Shown here: one piece after another, positions 25,867-34,581 of the stretch
Layout: each line of letters starts with the position of its first letter
How positions within the stretch are numbered: position 1 is the stretch's first letter
Origin: JACMNW01 sp031406155
GTDB lineage: Bacteria > Pseudomonadota > Alphaproteobacteria > Rhodobacterales > Rhodobacteraceae
Direction: 5' to 3'
Length of the DNA stretch: 64,000 nucleotides
Assembly (NCBI GenBank): GCA_031406155.1
Contig: JANOGW010000017.1
Coordinates: forward strand, 1-64,000
The notes under the pieces: model-generated
What the model saw: only the letters and a program-made list of their open reading frames with translations
What the model was told of the DNA's origin: nothing
Databases searched by the model: none
Made by a program: the position numbers and the translations under genes

Positions 25867-26736
25867 TCAGAGCGCCTCAGCGCCCGAGATGATTTCGATA
25901 AGCTCTTTGGTGATCGCAGCCTGACGCGAGCGGTTGTATTGAATGGTCAGGCGGTTGATCATATCGCCAGCGTTACGCGTCGCGTTATCCATTGCTGACA
26001 TCCGCGCACCCTGTTCGGAGGCACCATTTTCCAGCAAGGCGGTGAAAACCTGCGTCGCCACACCGCGCGGCAGAAGGTCGGCCAGAATGGCCTCTTCCCC
26101 CGGTTCATAGTCATAAAGAGCCGACGCTTGTGCCGTTGCATCAAACGTTGCCGGGATGATCTGCTGCGCTGTCGGGATCTGCGAAATCACCGATTGGAAG
26201 CGGTTGAAGAACAGCGTCGCCACATCAAATTCGCCTGCGTCGAAACGCGATAAAATTTCCCGCGCCACTGTCTGCGCGTTGACATAGCCCACGCGCTTGA
26301 CATCAGTCATATCAACATGGCTGATGAAATGGCTGCCAAGATCACGGCGCAACTGTTCGCGCCCTTTCTTGCCAACCGTCAGGATTTTTACCGTTTTTCC
26401 GGTGCCCAACAGCTTGTTCGCATGCGCCCGCGCCAGACGCACGATGGTGGAGTTAAATCCACCACAAAGCCCCCGCTCCGACGTCAGCACGACCATCAGA
26501 TGCACCTTGTCAGCACCGGTTCCCGCCAACAAACGCGGCGCACCGTCAGTTTTGCCGACTGCCGACGACAGCCCCGCCACCACGGAAATCATCCGCTCGG
26601 CATAGGGGCGCGCCGCTTCGGCAGCCTCTTGCGCCCGGCGCAGCTTTGCGGCTGCAACCATCTGCATCGCCTTCGTGATCTTCCGCGTGTTCTTGACGCT
26701 TCCAATCCGGTTCTTCAGATCCTTAAGGCTGGGCAT
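25867..26736 (-). CDS. atpG: F1F0 ATP synthase subunit gamma
   Basis: The 289-residue rotor shaft of F1. The N-terminal coiled coil begins MPSLKDLKNRIGSVKNTRKI and contains ITKAMQMVAAAKLRRAQ; the C-terminal helix carries GARMSAMDNATRNAGDMINR and ITKELIEIISGAEAL. Length and signatures are standard for alphaproteobacteria. Confidence 0.97.
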   Translation of the reverse strand: MPSLKDLKNRIGSVKNTRKITKAMQMVAAAKLRRAQEAAEAARPYAERMISVVAGLSSAVGKTDGAPRLLAGTGADKVHLMVVLTSERGLCGGFNSTIVRLARAHANKLLGTGKTVKILTVGKKGREQLRRDLGSHFISHVDMTDVKRVGYVNAQTVAREILSRFDAGEFDVATLFFNRFQSVISQIPTAQQIIPATFDATAQASALYDYEPGEEAILADLLPRGVATQVFTALLENGASEQGARMSAMDNATRNAGDMINRLTIQYNRSRQAAITKELIEIISGAEAL

Positions 26737-26763
26737 CTACCGCTCTCCCCCTTTGACCCGCCC

Positions 26764-28302
26764 TTAGGCGAAGTCTTTCGCGAAAGCGTTCAAAGCAGCC
26801 TTGATCTTGTCTTCCAGTTCACCCTTGACCTTGCGGTCATTCTTGGTGATGTCGTCGAGCAGATCCTTGCCGTTGCTGCGCAGATGCTTCAGCATCCCTT
26901 GCTCGAACCGACCCACATCCTTGACACCGATCTTGTCCAACATGCCGCTGGTGCCCGCATAAATCAGGCAAACAATCTCGGCATTGGTCAGCGGCGCGTA
27001 TTGCGGCTGCTTCATCAATTCGGTCAGACGCGCGCCACGGTTCAGCAGTTGCTGTGTGGAGGCATCAAGGTCTGACCCGAACTGTGCGAATGCCGCCATT
27101 TCGCGGTACTGCGCCAGTTCCAGCTTCACCTTGCCAGCCACTGATTTCATCGCATCCGTCTGGGCCGAAGACCCAACCCGAGATACCGACAGACCGGTGT
27201 TTACGGCAGGACGCACCCCCTGATAGAACAGCTCGGTTTCAAGGAAGATCTGGCCATCGGTGATCGAAATCACGTTGGTCGGAATAAAGGCCGAAACGTC
27301 ACCGCCTTGGGTTTCAATAATCGGCAGCGCAGTCAGCGATCCCGATCCGTTGTCGCCATTCAGCTTCGCCGAACGCTCCAACAAGCGGCTATGAAGATAG
27401 AACACGTCGCCCGGATAGGCTTCACGGCCCGGTGGGCGGCGCAGCAGCAGCGACATCTGGCGATACGCCACCGCCTGCTTGGACAGATCGTCATAGATAA
27501 TCAGCGCATGACGGCCGTTATCCCGGAAAAATTCGGCCATTGCGGTTGCGGCGTAGGGTGCCAGAAACTGCATCGGTGCCGGGTCGGATGCCGTTGCCGC
27601 CACCACGATCGTATAATCAATCGCGCCGGTTTCCTGCAGCTTTTTCACCAACTGCGCCACAGTCGAGCGCTTCTGCCCGATGGCCACATAGATGCAATAC
27701 AGCTTCTTCGACTCGTCCGTTCCCGCAGCTTCGTTGTACGATTTCTGGTTCAAAATCGTGTCAAGCGCGATCGCGGTCTTGCCGGTCTGGCGGTCACCGA
27801 TGATCAATTCACGCTGGCCACGGCCAATCGGGATCATCGCGTCCACCGATTTAAGGCCGGTTGCCATCGGTTCATGCACCGACTGGCGCGGAATGATGCC
27901 GGGGGCTTTCACGTCGGCCACACGACGCTCGGTTGCCGCAATCGGGCCTTTGCCATCAATCGGATTGCCAAGGCCATCCACAACACGGCCCAGTAGGGCG
28001 TCGCCTGCCGGCACGTCCACGATGGATTTGGTCCGCTTTACGACGTCACCTTCCTTGATCGACCGGTCGTCACCGAAAATAACGATACCGACGTTATCAA
28101 CTTCAAGGTTCAAGGCCATCCCGCGGATACCGCCGGGAAACTCGACCATTTCGCCAGCCTGAACATTGTCCAGCCCGTGAACCCGCGCTATCCCATCACC
28201 GACGGACAGCACGCGGCCAACTTCGGCCACTTCGGCATCCATGCCAAAGTTCTTGATCTGCTCTTTAAGGATCGCAGAGATCTCAGCAGCTTGGATACCC
28301 AT
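26764..28302 (-). CDS. atpA: F1F0 ATP synthase subunit alpha
   Basis: The 512-residue non-catalytic nucleotide-binding subunit. It begins MGIQAAEISAILKEQIKNFG, has Walker A GDRQTGKT (about 170-177), IYVAIGQKRSTVAQLV, and PAVNTGLSVSRVGSSAQ near residue 370. Its ATG shares a base with the atpH stop, so the two are translationally coupled. Confidence 0.97.
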   Translation of the reverse strand: MGIQAAEISAILKEQIKNFGMDAEVAEVGRVLSVGDGIARVHGLDNVQAGEMVEFPGGIRGMALNLEVDNVGIVIFGDDRSIKEGDVVKRTKSIVDVPAGDALLGRVVDGLGNPIDGKGPIAATERRVADVKAPGIIPRQSVHEPMATGLKSVDAMIPIGRGQRELIIGDRQTGKTAIALDTILNQKSYNEAAGTDESKKLYCIYVAIGQKRSTVAQLVKKLQETGAIDYTIVVAATASDPAPMQFLAPYAATAMAEFFRDNGRHALIIYDDLSKQAVAYRQMSLLLRRPPGREAYPGDVFYLHSRLLERSAKLNGDNGSGSLTALPIIETQGGDVSAFIPTNVISITDGQIFLETELFYQGVRPAVNTGLSVSRVGSSAQTDAMKSVAGKVKLELAQYREMAAFAQFGSDLDASTQQLLNRGARLTELMKQPQYAPLTNAEIVCLIYAGTSGMLDKIGVKDVGRFEQGMLKHLRSNGKDLLDDITKNDRKVKGELEDKIKAALNAFAKDFA

Positions 28303-28862
28303 TATCCGACCTCTTTCATTACATTTTGAAGGGCTGCGAGCTTTGCCTTGATCGAGGTATCGATCATGGTCGAGCCCAACTTGACGACAAGACCGCCGAT
28401 AAGGCTATCATCGACGGTGGTTTTGAGGATCACTTGCTTGCCGACCCGCGCTTTCAGCGTGGCGGCAAGCTTCCTGGTCTGTGCGGCAGTCAGCGCGCGG
28501 GCGGCGGTCACGTCGGCCGTAACCTCACCCTTTTCGTCGGCAATGCGGGCGCGCAGGTCGGCAATCAACTGCGGTAGCACGAACAGGCGGCGCTTTGACG
28601 CCATCAGGGCCAGCGTGTTTGCCATCAGGGTCGAAACCCCTATTTTAGCGGCAATCGCCGCAATCGCTGCACCCTGCTCATGCCTTTCAAGCAAAGGTGA
28701 TGCGATCATCGCGGCCAGTTGCGGACTGTCAGCCAGCGCCGCCTCCAGCGCCGTTGCATCTGCCTCCAGCGCCGCCAGCGCATTGCCGTCCTTCGCCAAT
28801 TCAAAAAGTGCGGTCGCGTAACGCGAAGCAATGCCAGAGGAGATCGAAGCAGGTTCTGACAC
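28302..28862 (-). CDS. atpH: F1F0 ATP synthase subunit delta
   Basis: A 186-residue peripheral-stalk subunit that joins F1 to subunit b. The helical N-domain ISSGIASRYATALFELAK and the C-terminal DDSLIGGLVVKLGSTMIDTS are diagnostic. I chose the GTG start (VSEPASISSG), preceded by GGAAGGA, because relatives begin MSEPASISSGIA. An ATG ten codons earlier is possible. First gene of atpHAGDC; Fo genes are elsewhere, as usual in Rhodobacterales. Confidence 0.92.
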   Translation of the reverse strand: MSEPASISSGIASRYATALFELAKDGNALAALEADATALEAALADSPQLAAMIASPLLERHEQGAAIAAIAAKIGVSTLMANTLALMASKRRLFVLPQLIADLRARIADEKGEVTADVTAARALTAAQTRKLAATLKARVGKQVILKTTVDDSLIGGLVVKLGSTMIDTSIKAKLAALQNVMKEVG

Positions 28863-29121
28863 GTCAATCCTTCCGCTGTTTTGCTCCGGCACTTCGCAGT
28901 TAGCAAAGGCCAGAAGCTACTTATGGCGCACACTTGTCGCGTGCGTCCCGATTTGGCCGGGGTGTAGCAGAGCATTTGCGGACCCGCAACCACCAAGGTC
29001 AGAAATTCTTGGGCTAAGTATAGCTTGTTTTCAATGGCTTGACTTGGCTCTGCGTCAACTGCGACCGTTTCGGGCCAACAGGGGCGTACAAAATTGCTGC
29101 GGCGCGCATAAATCAATCAGG

Positions 29122-29949
29122 TCAGTGTGAATCAGTGGCCGGCTTGCCAACTTGAAGGGGGTATTCGCCATACGACACGACCCGGTTCAGGTTGGGGGCA
29201 GGCAGTCGCGCCGGAATGCCTTCCAGCACCTTGAGCGGCTTGCGCGCTGCCACCTTCAGGCCACCCCGCGTTGGCGCATAGACCTGCTTGCTGACCTCGA
29301 CGATCAACACACCGCCCGCGGCCCAGGGACCGATGCGCCTGCCCATACGTTCCCAGAAATCGGCGGTGCGCAGCCAGAAACGCCCCTGCGACGGGGCCAC
29401 GAACAGCGCAGAGGTGCTGCGTTCAGGGGTGAAATTGTGCTTTTTCAGCTGCGCTTCAAGTTGGCTCATCGAATAGGGCTGACCAAAGCCAAACGGCGTG
29501 CCATCGCGCCTTGCCCACAATCCGATGCGGTTGGGCACGATGAACAGCGCCTTGCCACCCGGCCCCAGCACGCGCTGCGCCTCATCCAGAACGGCGGCCG
29601 GTTGTTCGGATGTCTCCAGCCCGTGCAGCACGATCAAGCGGTCCACCATCCCGGTCTGCAACGGCCAGTTGCCGTCTTCGCAAAGAACCGACACGTTGTC
29701 GGCCCCGTTCGGCCAAGGCATCACACCCTGCGGACCCGGCATCAGTCCAATGACGCGGCGCGCATCCGCAAGGTAGGGGCGCAGCAATGGCACCGCAAAG
29801 CCAAATCCGACCACCGTCTGCGCCTGTGCTTTGGCGGCTGGCCAATACCGCACCACCTGATCACGAATGGCCCGCTGCGCCACACGGCCCAAAGGGGTGC
29901 GATAATAGAAGTTACGCAGATCGAGGACATCAAGATGCATTGCGGCCAA
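29122..29949 (-). CDS. Class I SAM-dependent methyltransferase
   Basis: A 275-residue protein with a methyltransferase core: VVGFGFAVPLLRPYLADARR stands where the SAM-binding motif I lies, followed by VDRLIVLHGLETSEQP and LGPGGKALFIVPNRIGLWARRDG (shown as LGPGGKALFIVPNR). Motif I is degenerate. Substrate unknown. It is divergent from gloB with only about 55 bases between them, a common arrangement in this order. ATG at 29940 is an alternative start. Confidence 0.75.
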   Translation of the reverse strand: MAAMHLDVLDLRNFYYRTPLGRVAQRAIRDQVVRYWPAAKAQAQTVVGFGFAVPLLRPYLADARRVIGLMPGPQGVMPWPNGADNVSVLCEDGNWPLQTGMVDRLIVLHGLETSEQPAAVLDEAQRVLGPGGKALFIVPNRIGLWARRDGTPFGFGQPYSMSQLEAQLKKHNFTPERSTSALFVAPSQGRFWLRTADFWERMGRRIGPWAAGGVLIVEVSKQVYAPTRGGLKVAARKPLKVLEGIPARLPAPNLNRVVSYGEYPLQVGKPATDSH

Positions 29950-30003
29950 GGCCTTTCCGGGCGATGCTTTGGCTTACACATAGTTAAGGAAAGTGCAAAC
30001 ACC

Positions 30004-30771
30004 ATGGCGCTGACACTGGTTACGGTTCCTTGCCTTAAGGACAACTATGCCTTTCTAATCAACGACAGCGCCAGCGGTGAAACCGCTGTCATTGATGTGC
30101 CTGAGGCTGAACCGATCCTGAAGGCGCTGTCGCTGCGCGGATGGACGCTGTCAGCCATCCTGATCACCCATCATCACGGTGATCACATCGACGGTGTCGC
30201 GGCATTGAAGGCGGCAACGGGGGCGAAGGTCGTCGGCAATGGTGCAGACGCGCATCGTTTGCCGCCGCTTGATCTGGCGCTTGCGGGCGGGCAGACTTTT
30301 ACCGTGGGCGCAGAGTCCGGTGATGTCATCGACGTGCCCGGCCACACCATCGGCCATATCGCCTTTCACTTTCCAGCCTCAGCACTGGCATTCACGGCTG
30401 ACAGCCTGATGGCGATGGGCTGTGGCCGACTGTTCGAAGGCACGCCCGCGCAGATGTGGAATAGCTTGTCCAAGTTTGCCGCCTTGCCCCCCGAAACGCT
30501 GATCTGTTCGGGCCATGAATACACCGCATCGAACATGCGCTTTGCGCTGGCCCTTGAACCGGACAATCCTGATCTTATCTTGCGTCATGACCGGATCACC
30601 GCTGCAAGGGTGCAGGGCCTGCCAACCGTGCCGTCTAGGCTGGCCGACGAACTTGTAACAAATCCGTTTCTGCGCGCCGGCATGCCGCAGATGAAAACCC
30701 TGCTTGGAACCCCTGATGCAACCAGCGCGGAAGCGTTTGCCGATCTACGTGCCCGAAAAGACCGCTTTTGA
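30004..30771 (+). CDS. gloB: Hydroxyacylglutathione hydrolase (glyoxalase II)
   Basis: A 255-residue metallo-beta-lactamase-fold enzyme that releases D-lactate and glutathione from S-lactoylglutathione in methylglyoxal detoxification. The dinuclear metal motif THHHGDHIDG, the second ligand group PGHTIGHIAFH, ADSLMAMGCGRLFEG and SGHEYTASN are all present, plus the HAGH C-terminal domain. The longer open frame upstream is antisense to the methyltransferase gene. Confidence 0.95.
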   Translation: MALTLVTVPCLKDNYAFLINDSASGETAVIDVPEAEPILKALSLRGWTLSAILITHHHGDHIDGVAALKAATGAKVVGNGADAHRLPPLDLALAGGQTFTVGAESGDVIDVPGHTIGHIAFHFPASALAFTADSLMAMGCGRLFEGTPAQMWNSLSKFAALPPETLICSGHEYTASNMRFALALEPDNPDLILRHDRITAARVQGLPTVPSRLADELVTNPFLRAGMPQMKTLLGTPDATSAEAFADLRARKDRF

Positions 30772-30944
30772 CCCCGATAAACCATGCATATCGATCACAT
30801 TTTGTGACCTGCCTACCCCAAACAGAAATTCGCCCCATTTTACCCTTGAAGTGCGGTAAATAAAACCGAAGCTTAACCATATGAGGCCACGGTCACCACA
30901 GGCGCACTCGCCCAATTGACCCGCAGGAACAGGAGCACGACAAA

Positions 30945-33263
30945 GTGCCATCTTTTTCAACCACGCTCGAGCAAGCCATCCATGGCGCCCTTGCCCTTGC
31001 AAATGCGCGCCGCCACGAACTCGCAACGCTGGAGCATCTGCTGCTGGCGCTGATCGACGAACCCGATGCCGAACGCGTGATGAAGGCGTGCTCGGTCAAT
31101 CTGGTTACCCTGCGCAAGACGCTGGTCGAGTTTATCGATGATGATCTGTCCACCTTGGTGACCGAGGTTGAGGGATCAGAGGCAGTGCCCACTGCCGCCT
31201 TCCAGCGCGTGATCCAGCGCGCCGCGATCCACGTGCAATCGTCGGGCCGCACCGAAGTGACGGGCGCAAACGTGCTTGTCGCGATCTTTGCCGAACGCGA
31301 ATCCAACGCCGCCTATTTCTTGCAAGAACAGGACATGACACGTTACGACGCGGTCAATTTCATTGCCCATGGCGTTGCCAAGGACCCGTCCTTCGGCGAA
31401 CCCCGATCGGTGTCCGGTGCAGAAGAACACCATGAGACACCAAAGGCCGAAGCGGGGGAGGCGAAAGAATCCGCGCTGTCGAAATACTGCGTCGATCTGA
31501 ACGTGAAGGCCAGACGCGGTGATGTCGACCCCCTGATCGGGCGCGAGGCAGAGGTGGAACGCTGCATCCAGGTGCTGTGCCGCCGGCGCAAGAACAACCC
31601 CCTGCTGGTCGGCGATCCTGGCGTTGGTAAGACCGCCATCGCTGAAGGTCTGGCTTGGAAGATCATCAACAAGGAAACGCCGGAAATTCTGGCGCATGCC
31701 ACAATCTTTTCGCTCGATATGGGCGCGCTGCTGGCTGGTACGCGGTACCGTGGTGATTTCGAGGAACGCCTGAAAGCGGTCGTCAAGGAAATGGAAGATC
31801 ATCCCGACGCCATTCTGTTCATCGACGAAATTCACACCGTGATCGGCGCCGGTGCCACATCGGGCGGTGCCATGGATGCATCGAACCTGCTGAAACCCGC
31901 CCTGCAGGGTGGCAAACTGCGCTGCATGGGGTCCACCACCTACAAGGAATTCCGTCAGCATTTCGAAAAGGATCGTGCCCTGTCGCGGCGGTTCCAGAAG
32001 ATTGACGTGAACGAGCCGTCGGTCCCCGATACCATCAAGATCCTGATGGGCCTGAAGCCGCATTTCGAAGAACATCACGACCTGCGCTACACCAATGATG
32101 CCATCAAGGTGGCGGTAGAACTTGCTGCGCGCTACATCAACGATCGCAAATTGCCCGATAGCGCCATCGACGTGATCGACGAGGCGGGCGCTGCCCAGCA
32201 TCTTTATTCCGAGGCCAAGCGCCGCAAGGTGATCGGCACCAAAGAGATCGAGGCAGTGGTTGCCAAGATCGCCCGCATCCCGGCCAAGAACGTCTCCAAA
32301 GACGATGCCGAAGTGCTGCGCGATCTGGAAAAGTCGCTGAAACGCGTGGTATTTGGCCAGGACAAAGCGATCGAGGCGCTGGCGTCTGCCATCAAACTGG
32401 CACGCGCGGGCCTGCGTGAACCCGAAAAACCGATCGGTAACTACCTGTTTGCCGGGCCAACCGGTGTCGGCAAAACCGAAGTGGCAAAGCAGCTCGCCCA
32501 CACTCTGGGCGTCGAGCTGTTGCGGTTCGACATGTCCGAATACATGGAGAAACACGCCGTTTCGCGCCTGATCGGGGCACCCCCCGGCTATGTCGGCTTT
32601 GATCAGGGTGGCATGCTGACGGACGGTGTCGATCAGCATCCCCATTGCGTGTTGCTGCTGGACGAAATGGAAAAGGCGCATCCGGATGTCTACAACATCC
32701 TGCTGCAGGTCATGGATCATGGCAAACTGACCGACCACAACGGTCGTTCGGTCGATTTCCGCAATGTCATCCTTATCATGACCTCAAACGCCGGTGCCCG
32801 CGAGCAATCGCAAGCGGCCATCGGCTTTGGTCGCGAACGGCGCACCGGCGAAGATACGGCGGCGATCGAGCGTACCTTCACGCCCGAATTCCGCAACCGG
32901 CTTGACGCGGTGATCAGCTTTGCCCCGCTTGGCAAAGACGTCATCATGCAGGTAGTCGAAAAATTCGTGCTGCAACTGGAGGCGCAACTGATGGACCGCA
33001 ATGTCCATATCGAGCTGTCGCCCGACGCGGCCGCATGGCTGGGCGAAAAAGGCTATGATGACAAGATGGGCGCGCGACCGCTTGGCCGCGTGATCCAGGA
33101 ATACATCAAGAAGCCGCTGGCCGAAGAACTGCTGTTCGGCAAGTTGATGAAGGGTGGCGTGGTCAAGGTCGGTCTGAAGGATGAAGCGATTTTCCTTGAT
33201 ATCGAAGAGCCGCAGAAGCCTGCCCTGACCAAAGCCAAGCCACCGTTGCTGACTGCTGAATAA
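30945..33263 (+). CDS. clpA: ATP-dependent Clp protease ATP-binding subunit ClpA
   Basis: A 772-residue AAA+ unfoldase that feeds substrates to ClpP. The N-domain (HGALALANARRHELATLEHL) is followed by two AAA modules with Walker A GDPGVGKT (about 224-231) and GPTGVGKT (about 504-511), sensor/Walker B IDEIHTVIGAG and LLDEMEKAHPDV, and the ClpP-binding IGFGRER loop (IGF). The start is GTG after AGGAG. clpS is not adjacent here. Confidence 0.96.
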   Translation: MPSFSTTLEQAIHGALALANARRHELATLEHLLLALIDEPDAERVMKACSVNLVTLRKTLVEFIDDDLSTLVTEVEGSEAVPTAAFQRVIQRAAIHVQSSGRTEVTGANVLVAIFAERESNAAYFLQEQDMTRYDAVNFIAHGVAKDPSFGEPRSVSGAEEHHETPKAEAGEAKESALSKYCVDLNVKARRGDVDPLIGREAEVERCIQVLCRRRKNNPLLVGDPGVGKTAIAEGLAWKIINKETPEILAHATIFSLDMGALLAGTRYRGDFEERLKAVVKEMEDHPDAILFIDEIHTVIGAGATSGGAMDASNLLKPALQGGKLRCMGSTTYKEFRQHFEKDRALSRRFQKIDVNEPSVPDTIKILMGLKPHFEEHHDLRYTNDAIKVAVELAARYINDRKLPDSAIDVIDEAGAAQHLYSEAKRRKVIGTKEIEAVVAKIARIPAKNVSKDDAEVLRDLEKSLKRVVFGQDKAIEALASAIKLARAGLREPEKPIGNYLFAGPTGVGKTEVAKQLAHTLGVELLRFDMSEYMEKHAVSRLIGAPPGYVGFDQGGMLTDGVDQHPHCVLLLDEMEKAHPDVYNILLQVMDHGKLTDHNGRSVDFRNVILIMTSNAGAREQSQAAIGFGRERRTGEDTAAIERTFTPEFRNRLDAVISFAPLGKDVIMQVVEKFVLQLEAQLMDRNVHIELSPDAAAWLGEKGYDDKMGARPLGRVIQEYIKKPLAEELLFGKLMKGGVVKVGLKDEAIFLDIEEPQKPALTKAKPPLLTAE

Positions 33264-33283
33264 GCAAGCTACTGCCGGAAACA

Positions 33284-33313
33284 GGCCCCGGGGCATGTCC
33301 TCGGGGCCTTTTC
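33284..33313 (+). terminator. Rho-independent terminator of clpA
   Basis: GGCCCCG and CGGGGCC enclose GGGCATGTCCT and are followed by TTTTCG, just after the clpA stop. The sequence is nearly the same as the terminator behind the sulfotransferase gene at 46.2 kb. Confidence 0.8.
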
Positions 33314-33448
33314 GTTTGCGACAACAGCGGATTTATTCCCTCACATCTGCGCAATCGTGAAAATTTTCAACCTTGGCGGGTCAACCGAGGTGCGGTAAAA
33401 ACATGTCCTTCAGTTTGAATTTTACGCCCCGTTTTCAGGATTTGACCC

Positions 33449-33928
33449 ATGCCCTTTGACAAAGCCTCGGCTGCTGAGATCGCCAATCTTGTGCGCCGCG
33501 CCACTCAAGCCAACGACGCCTTCATGAACGGCAAAATGGACAACTGGCTTGCCGTCACACCCCTTTCGCCCGATTTCTCGATCATGTCGCCGTTTGGCGG
33601 CTGGACAACAGATGGCTTTGACGCGCCGCCAGAGCGGCTTGCGGCAATGTCGCGTTACTTCGCCTCGGCCAAGACCGAGCTTGAAGTTGTCTCAACCCAT
33701 GCCGGCAGCGATATGGTCGTGCTGGCGGTGGTGGAACGTCAATACGGCGTTGTCGGTGATCTGCCGGCGCAAGACTGGTCGCTGCGAGTGACACTTGTGT
33801 ACCAACGCTGCGGCGAAGATTGGGAACTCGTACATCGCCACGCCGATCCCTTGGTCAAGGCCGTCACGCTTGATCAGATAGCTGCCCTCGCGGGCCCCGT
33901 TGCCGGTGACGTGACCGCGCGGGCATAG
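33449..33928 (+). CDS. NTF2-like / DUF4440-type protein
   Basis: A 159-residue protein with a SnoaL/NTF2-like cone fold pattern: an N-terminal helix with ANDAFMNGKMDNWLAVTPLS, then DFSIMSPFGG and a terminal VTLVYQRCGEDWELVHRHAD strand pair. No signal peptide. Members act as small enzymes or binding proteins; no function can be named here. Confidence 0.7.
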   Translation: MPFDKASAAEIANLVRRATQANDAFMNGKMDNWLAVTPLSPDFSIMSPFGGWTTDGFDAPPERLAAMSRYFASAKTELEVVSTHAGSDMVVLAVVERQYGVVGDLPAQDWSLRVTLVYQRCGEDWELVHRHADPLVKAVTLDQIAALAGPVAGDVTARA

Positions 33929-33963
33929 GTCTCGTCCCACTGCGGCAACACATACTGATAGAT

Positions 33964-33986
33964 ATACCGCCAGATATGCGGTGTGT
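33964..33986 (+). promoter_or_regulatory. Dyad in the ccdAB promoter region
   Basis: ATACCGC, 7 bases, GCGGTGTAT forms an imperfect inverted repeat about 40 bases before ccdA. CcdAB-type modules autorepress by binding such sites in their own promoter, so this is a candidate operator. Inferred from position and symmetry. Confidence 0.35.
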
Positions 33987-34024
33987 ATTTGCCATATGTT
34001 TGCTCGCTCTACAGGACCCAGACC

Positions 34025-34216
34025 ATGCCTGCCGCCGACCGTCGTGCCACCAGCCTGACTATGGGTCGCCAACTTTTGGACGAAGCGCGCGCCTTGGGCA
34101 TCAACGTTTCCCGCGCCACCGAGGCGGGCTTAGAAGCCGCTTTGAAGCAAGCCCGGGCCGAGGCGTGGAGGCGCGAAAATGCGGCGGCGTTCGCGGACTA
34201 TAACACCTACGTCTAG
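34025..34216 (+). CDS. ccdA: CcdA-type antitoxin, cut short by an in-frame TAG
   Basis: The 63-residue product begins MPAADRRATSLTMGRQLLDE, an RHH-type DNA-binding domain, then LEAALKQARAEAWRRENAAA and FADYNTYV. There it meets TAG at 34214-34216. Past that stop the same frame reads QNGLPLAKFRQF and ends TGA at 34253-34255. This is the standard CcdA tail that wraps around CcdB. CcdA proteins usually have Glu after YNxYV, so TAG fits a GAG to TAG change. The true original stop lies 8 bases before ccdB, the spacing expected for an intact operon. AGGA precedes the start. The truncated protein should bind DNA but neutralise toxin poorly. Confidence 0.8.
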   Translation: MPAADRRATSLTMGRQLLDEARALGINVSRATEAGLEAALKQARAEAWRRENAAAFADYNTYV

Positions 34217-34263
34217 CAAAACGGCTTGCCATTGGCAAAGTTTCGTCAGTTCTGATCTCGCGG

Positions 34264-34563
34264 ATGGAAGCACAGTTTGATGATTATCGCCTAACAGATC
34301 AGACGCTGGTTGTTCTGTTGCAAAACGACATCGTCGATGTGTTCCGCACTCAGCTTGTCGCCCCTTTGATCTCACCAAAAAAGGCCGGGCAGCCTATTCG
34401 CGGCCTTAACCCCATCATCCGGATCGAGCAAAAAGACCATATCTTGATGGCACAATTAGTCGCCACCGCACCGATCACAGAGCTGGGACGCTTTATCGCC
34501 ACTGCCTCGCATCAGCGTGATGACATCATCCACGCACTCGATCTGCTATTCACTGGGGTCTGA
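34264..34563 (+). CDS. ccdB: CcdB-type toxin (DNA gyrase poison family)
   Basis: A 99-residue toxin of the CcdB/PemK fold. It starts MEAQFDDYRLTDQTLVVLLQ, continues DIVDVFRTQLVAPLISP and LNPIIRIEQKDHILMAQLVA, and ends HALDLLFTGV, like the family's C-terminal NxxFxGI helix that contacts gyrase. The whole length is intact. A conserved Trp-Gly-Ile end is replaced by FTGV, as in other chromosomal alphaproteobacterial copies. With a crippled antitoxin the toxin must be weak, silent, or held by readthrough. Confidence 0.82.
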   Translation: MEAQFDDYRLTDQTLVVLLQNDIVDVFRTQLVAPLISPKKAGQPIRGLNPIIRIEQKDHILMAQLVATAPITELGRFIATASHQRDDIIHALDLLFTGV

Positions 34564-34581
34564 CCGACAACAATAGCCCCG

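Noticed and set aside
29152..30003. Upstream extension of gloB
   Set aside because: Antisense to the methyltransferase gene; GloB begins at MALTLVTVPCLKDNY.
31176..32738. 520-codon frame antisense to clpA
   Set aside because: Shadow of ClpA codons; His/Asp/Gly-rich meaningless translation.
13020..34216. General reassignment of TAA/TAG to glutamate
   Set aside because: trxB, sat-cysC, clpA and rpsD end at TAA, and prs and ltaE at TAG, exactly at family-standard C-termini.
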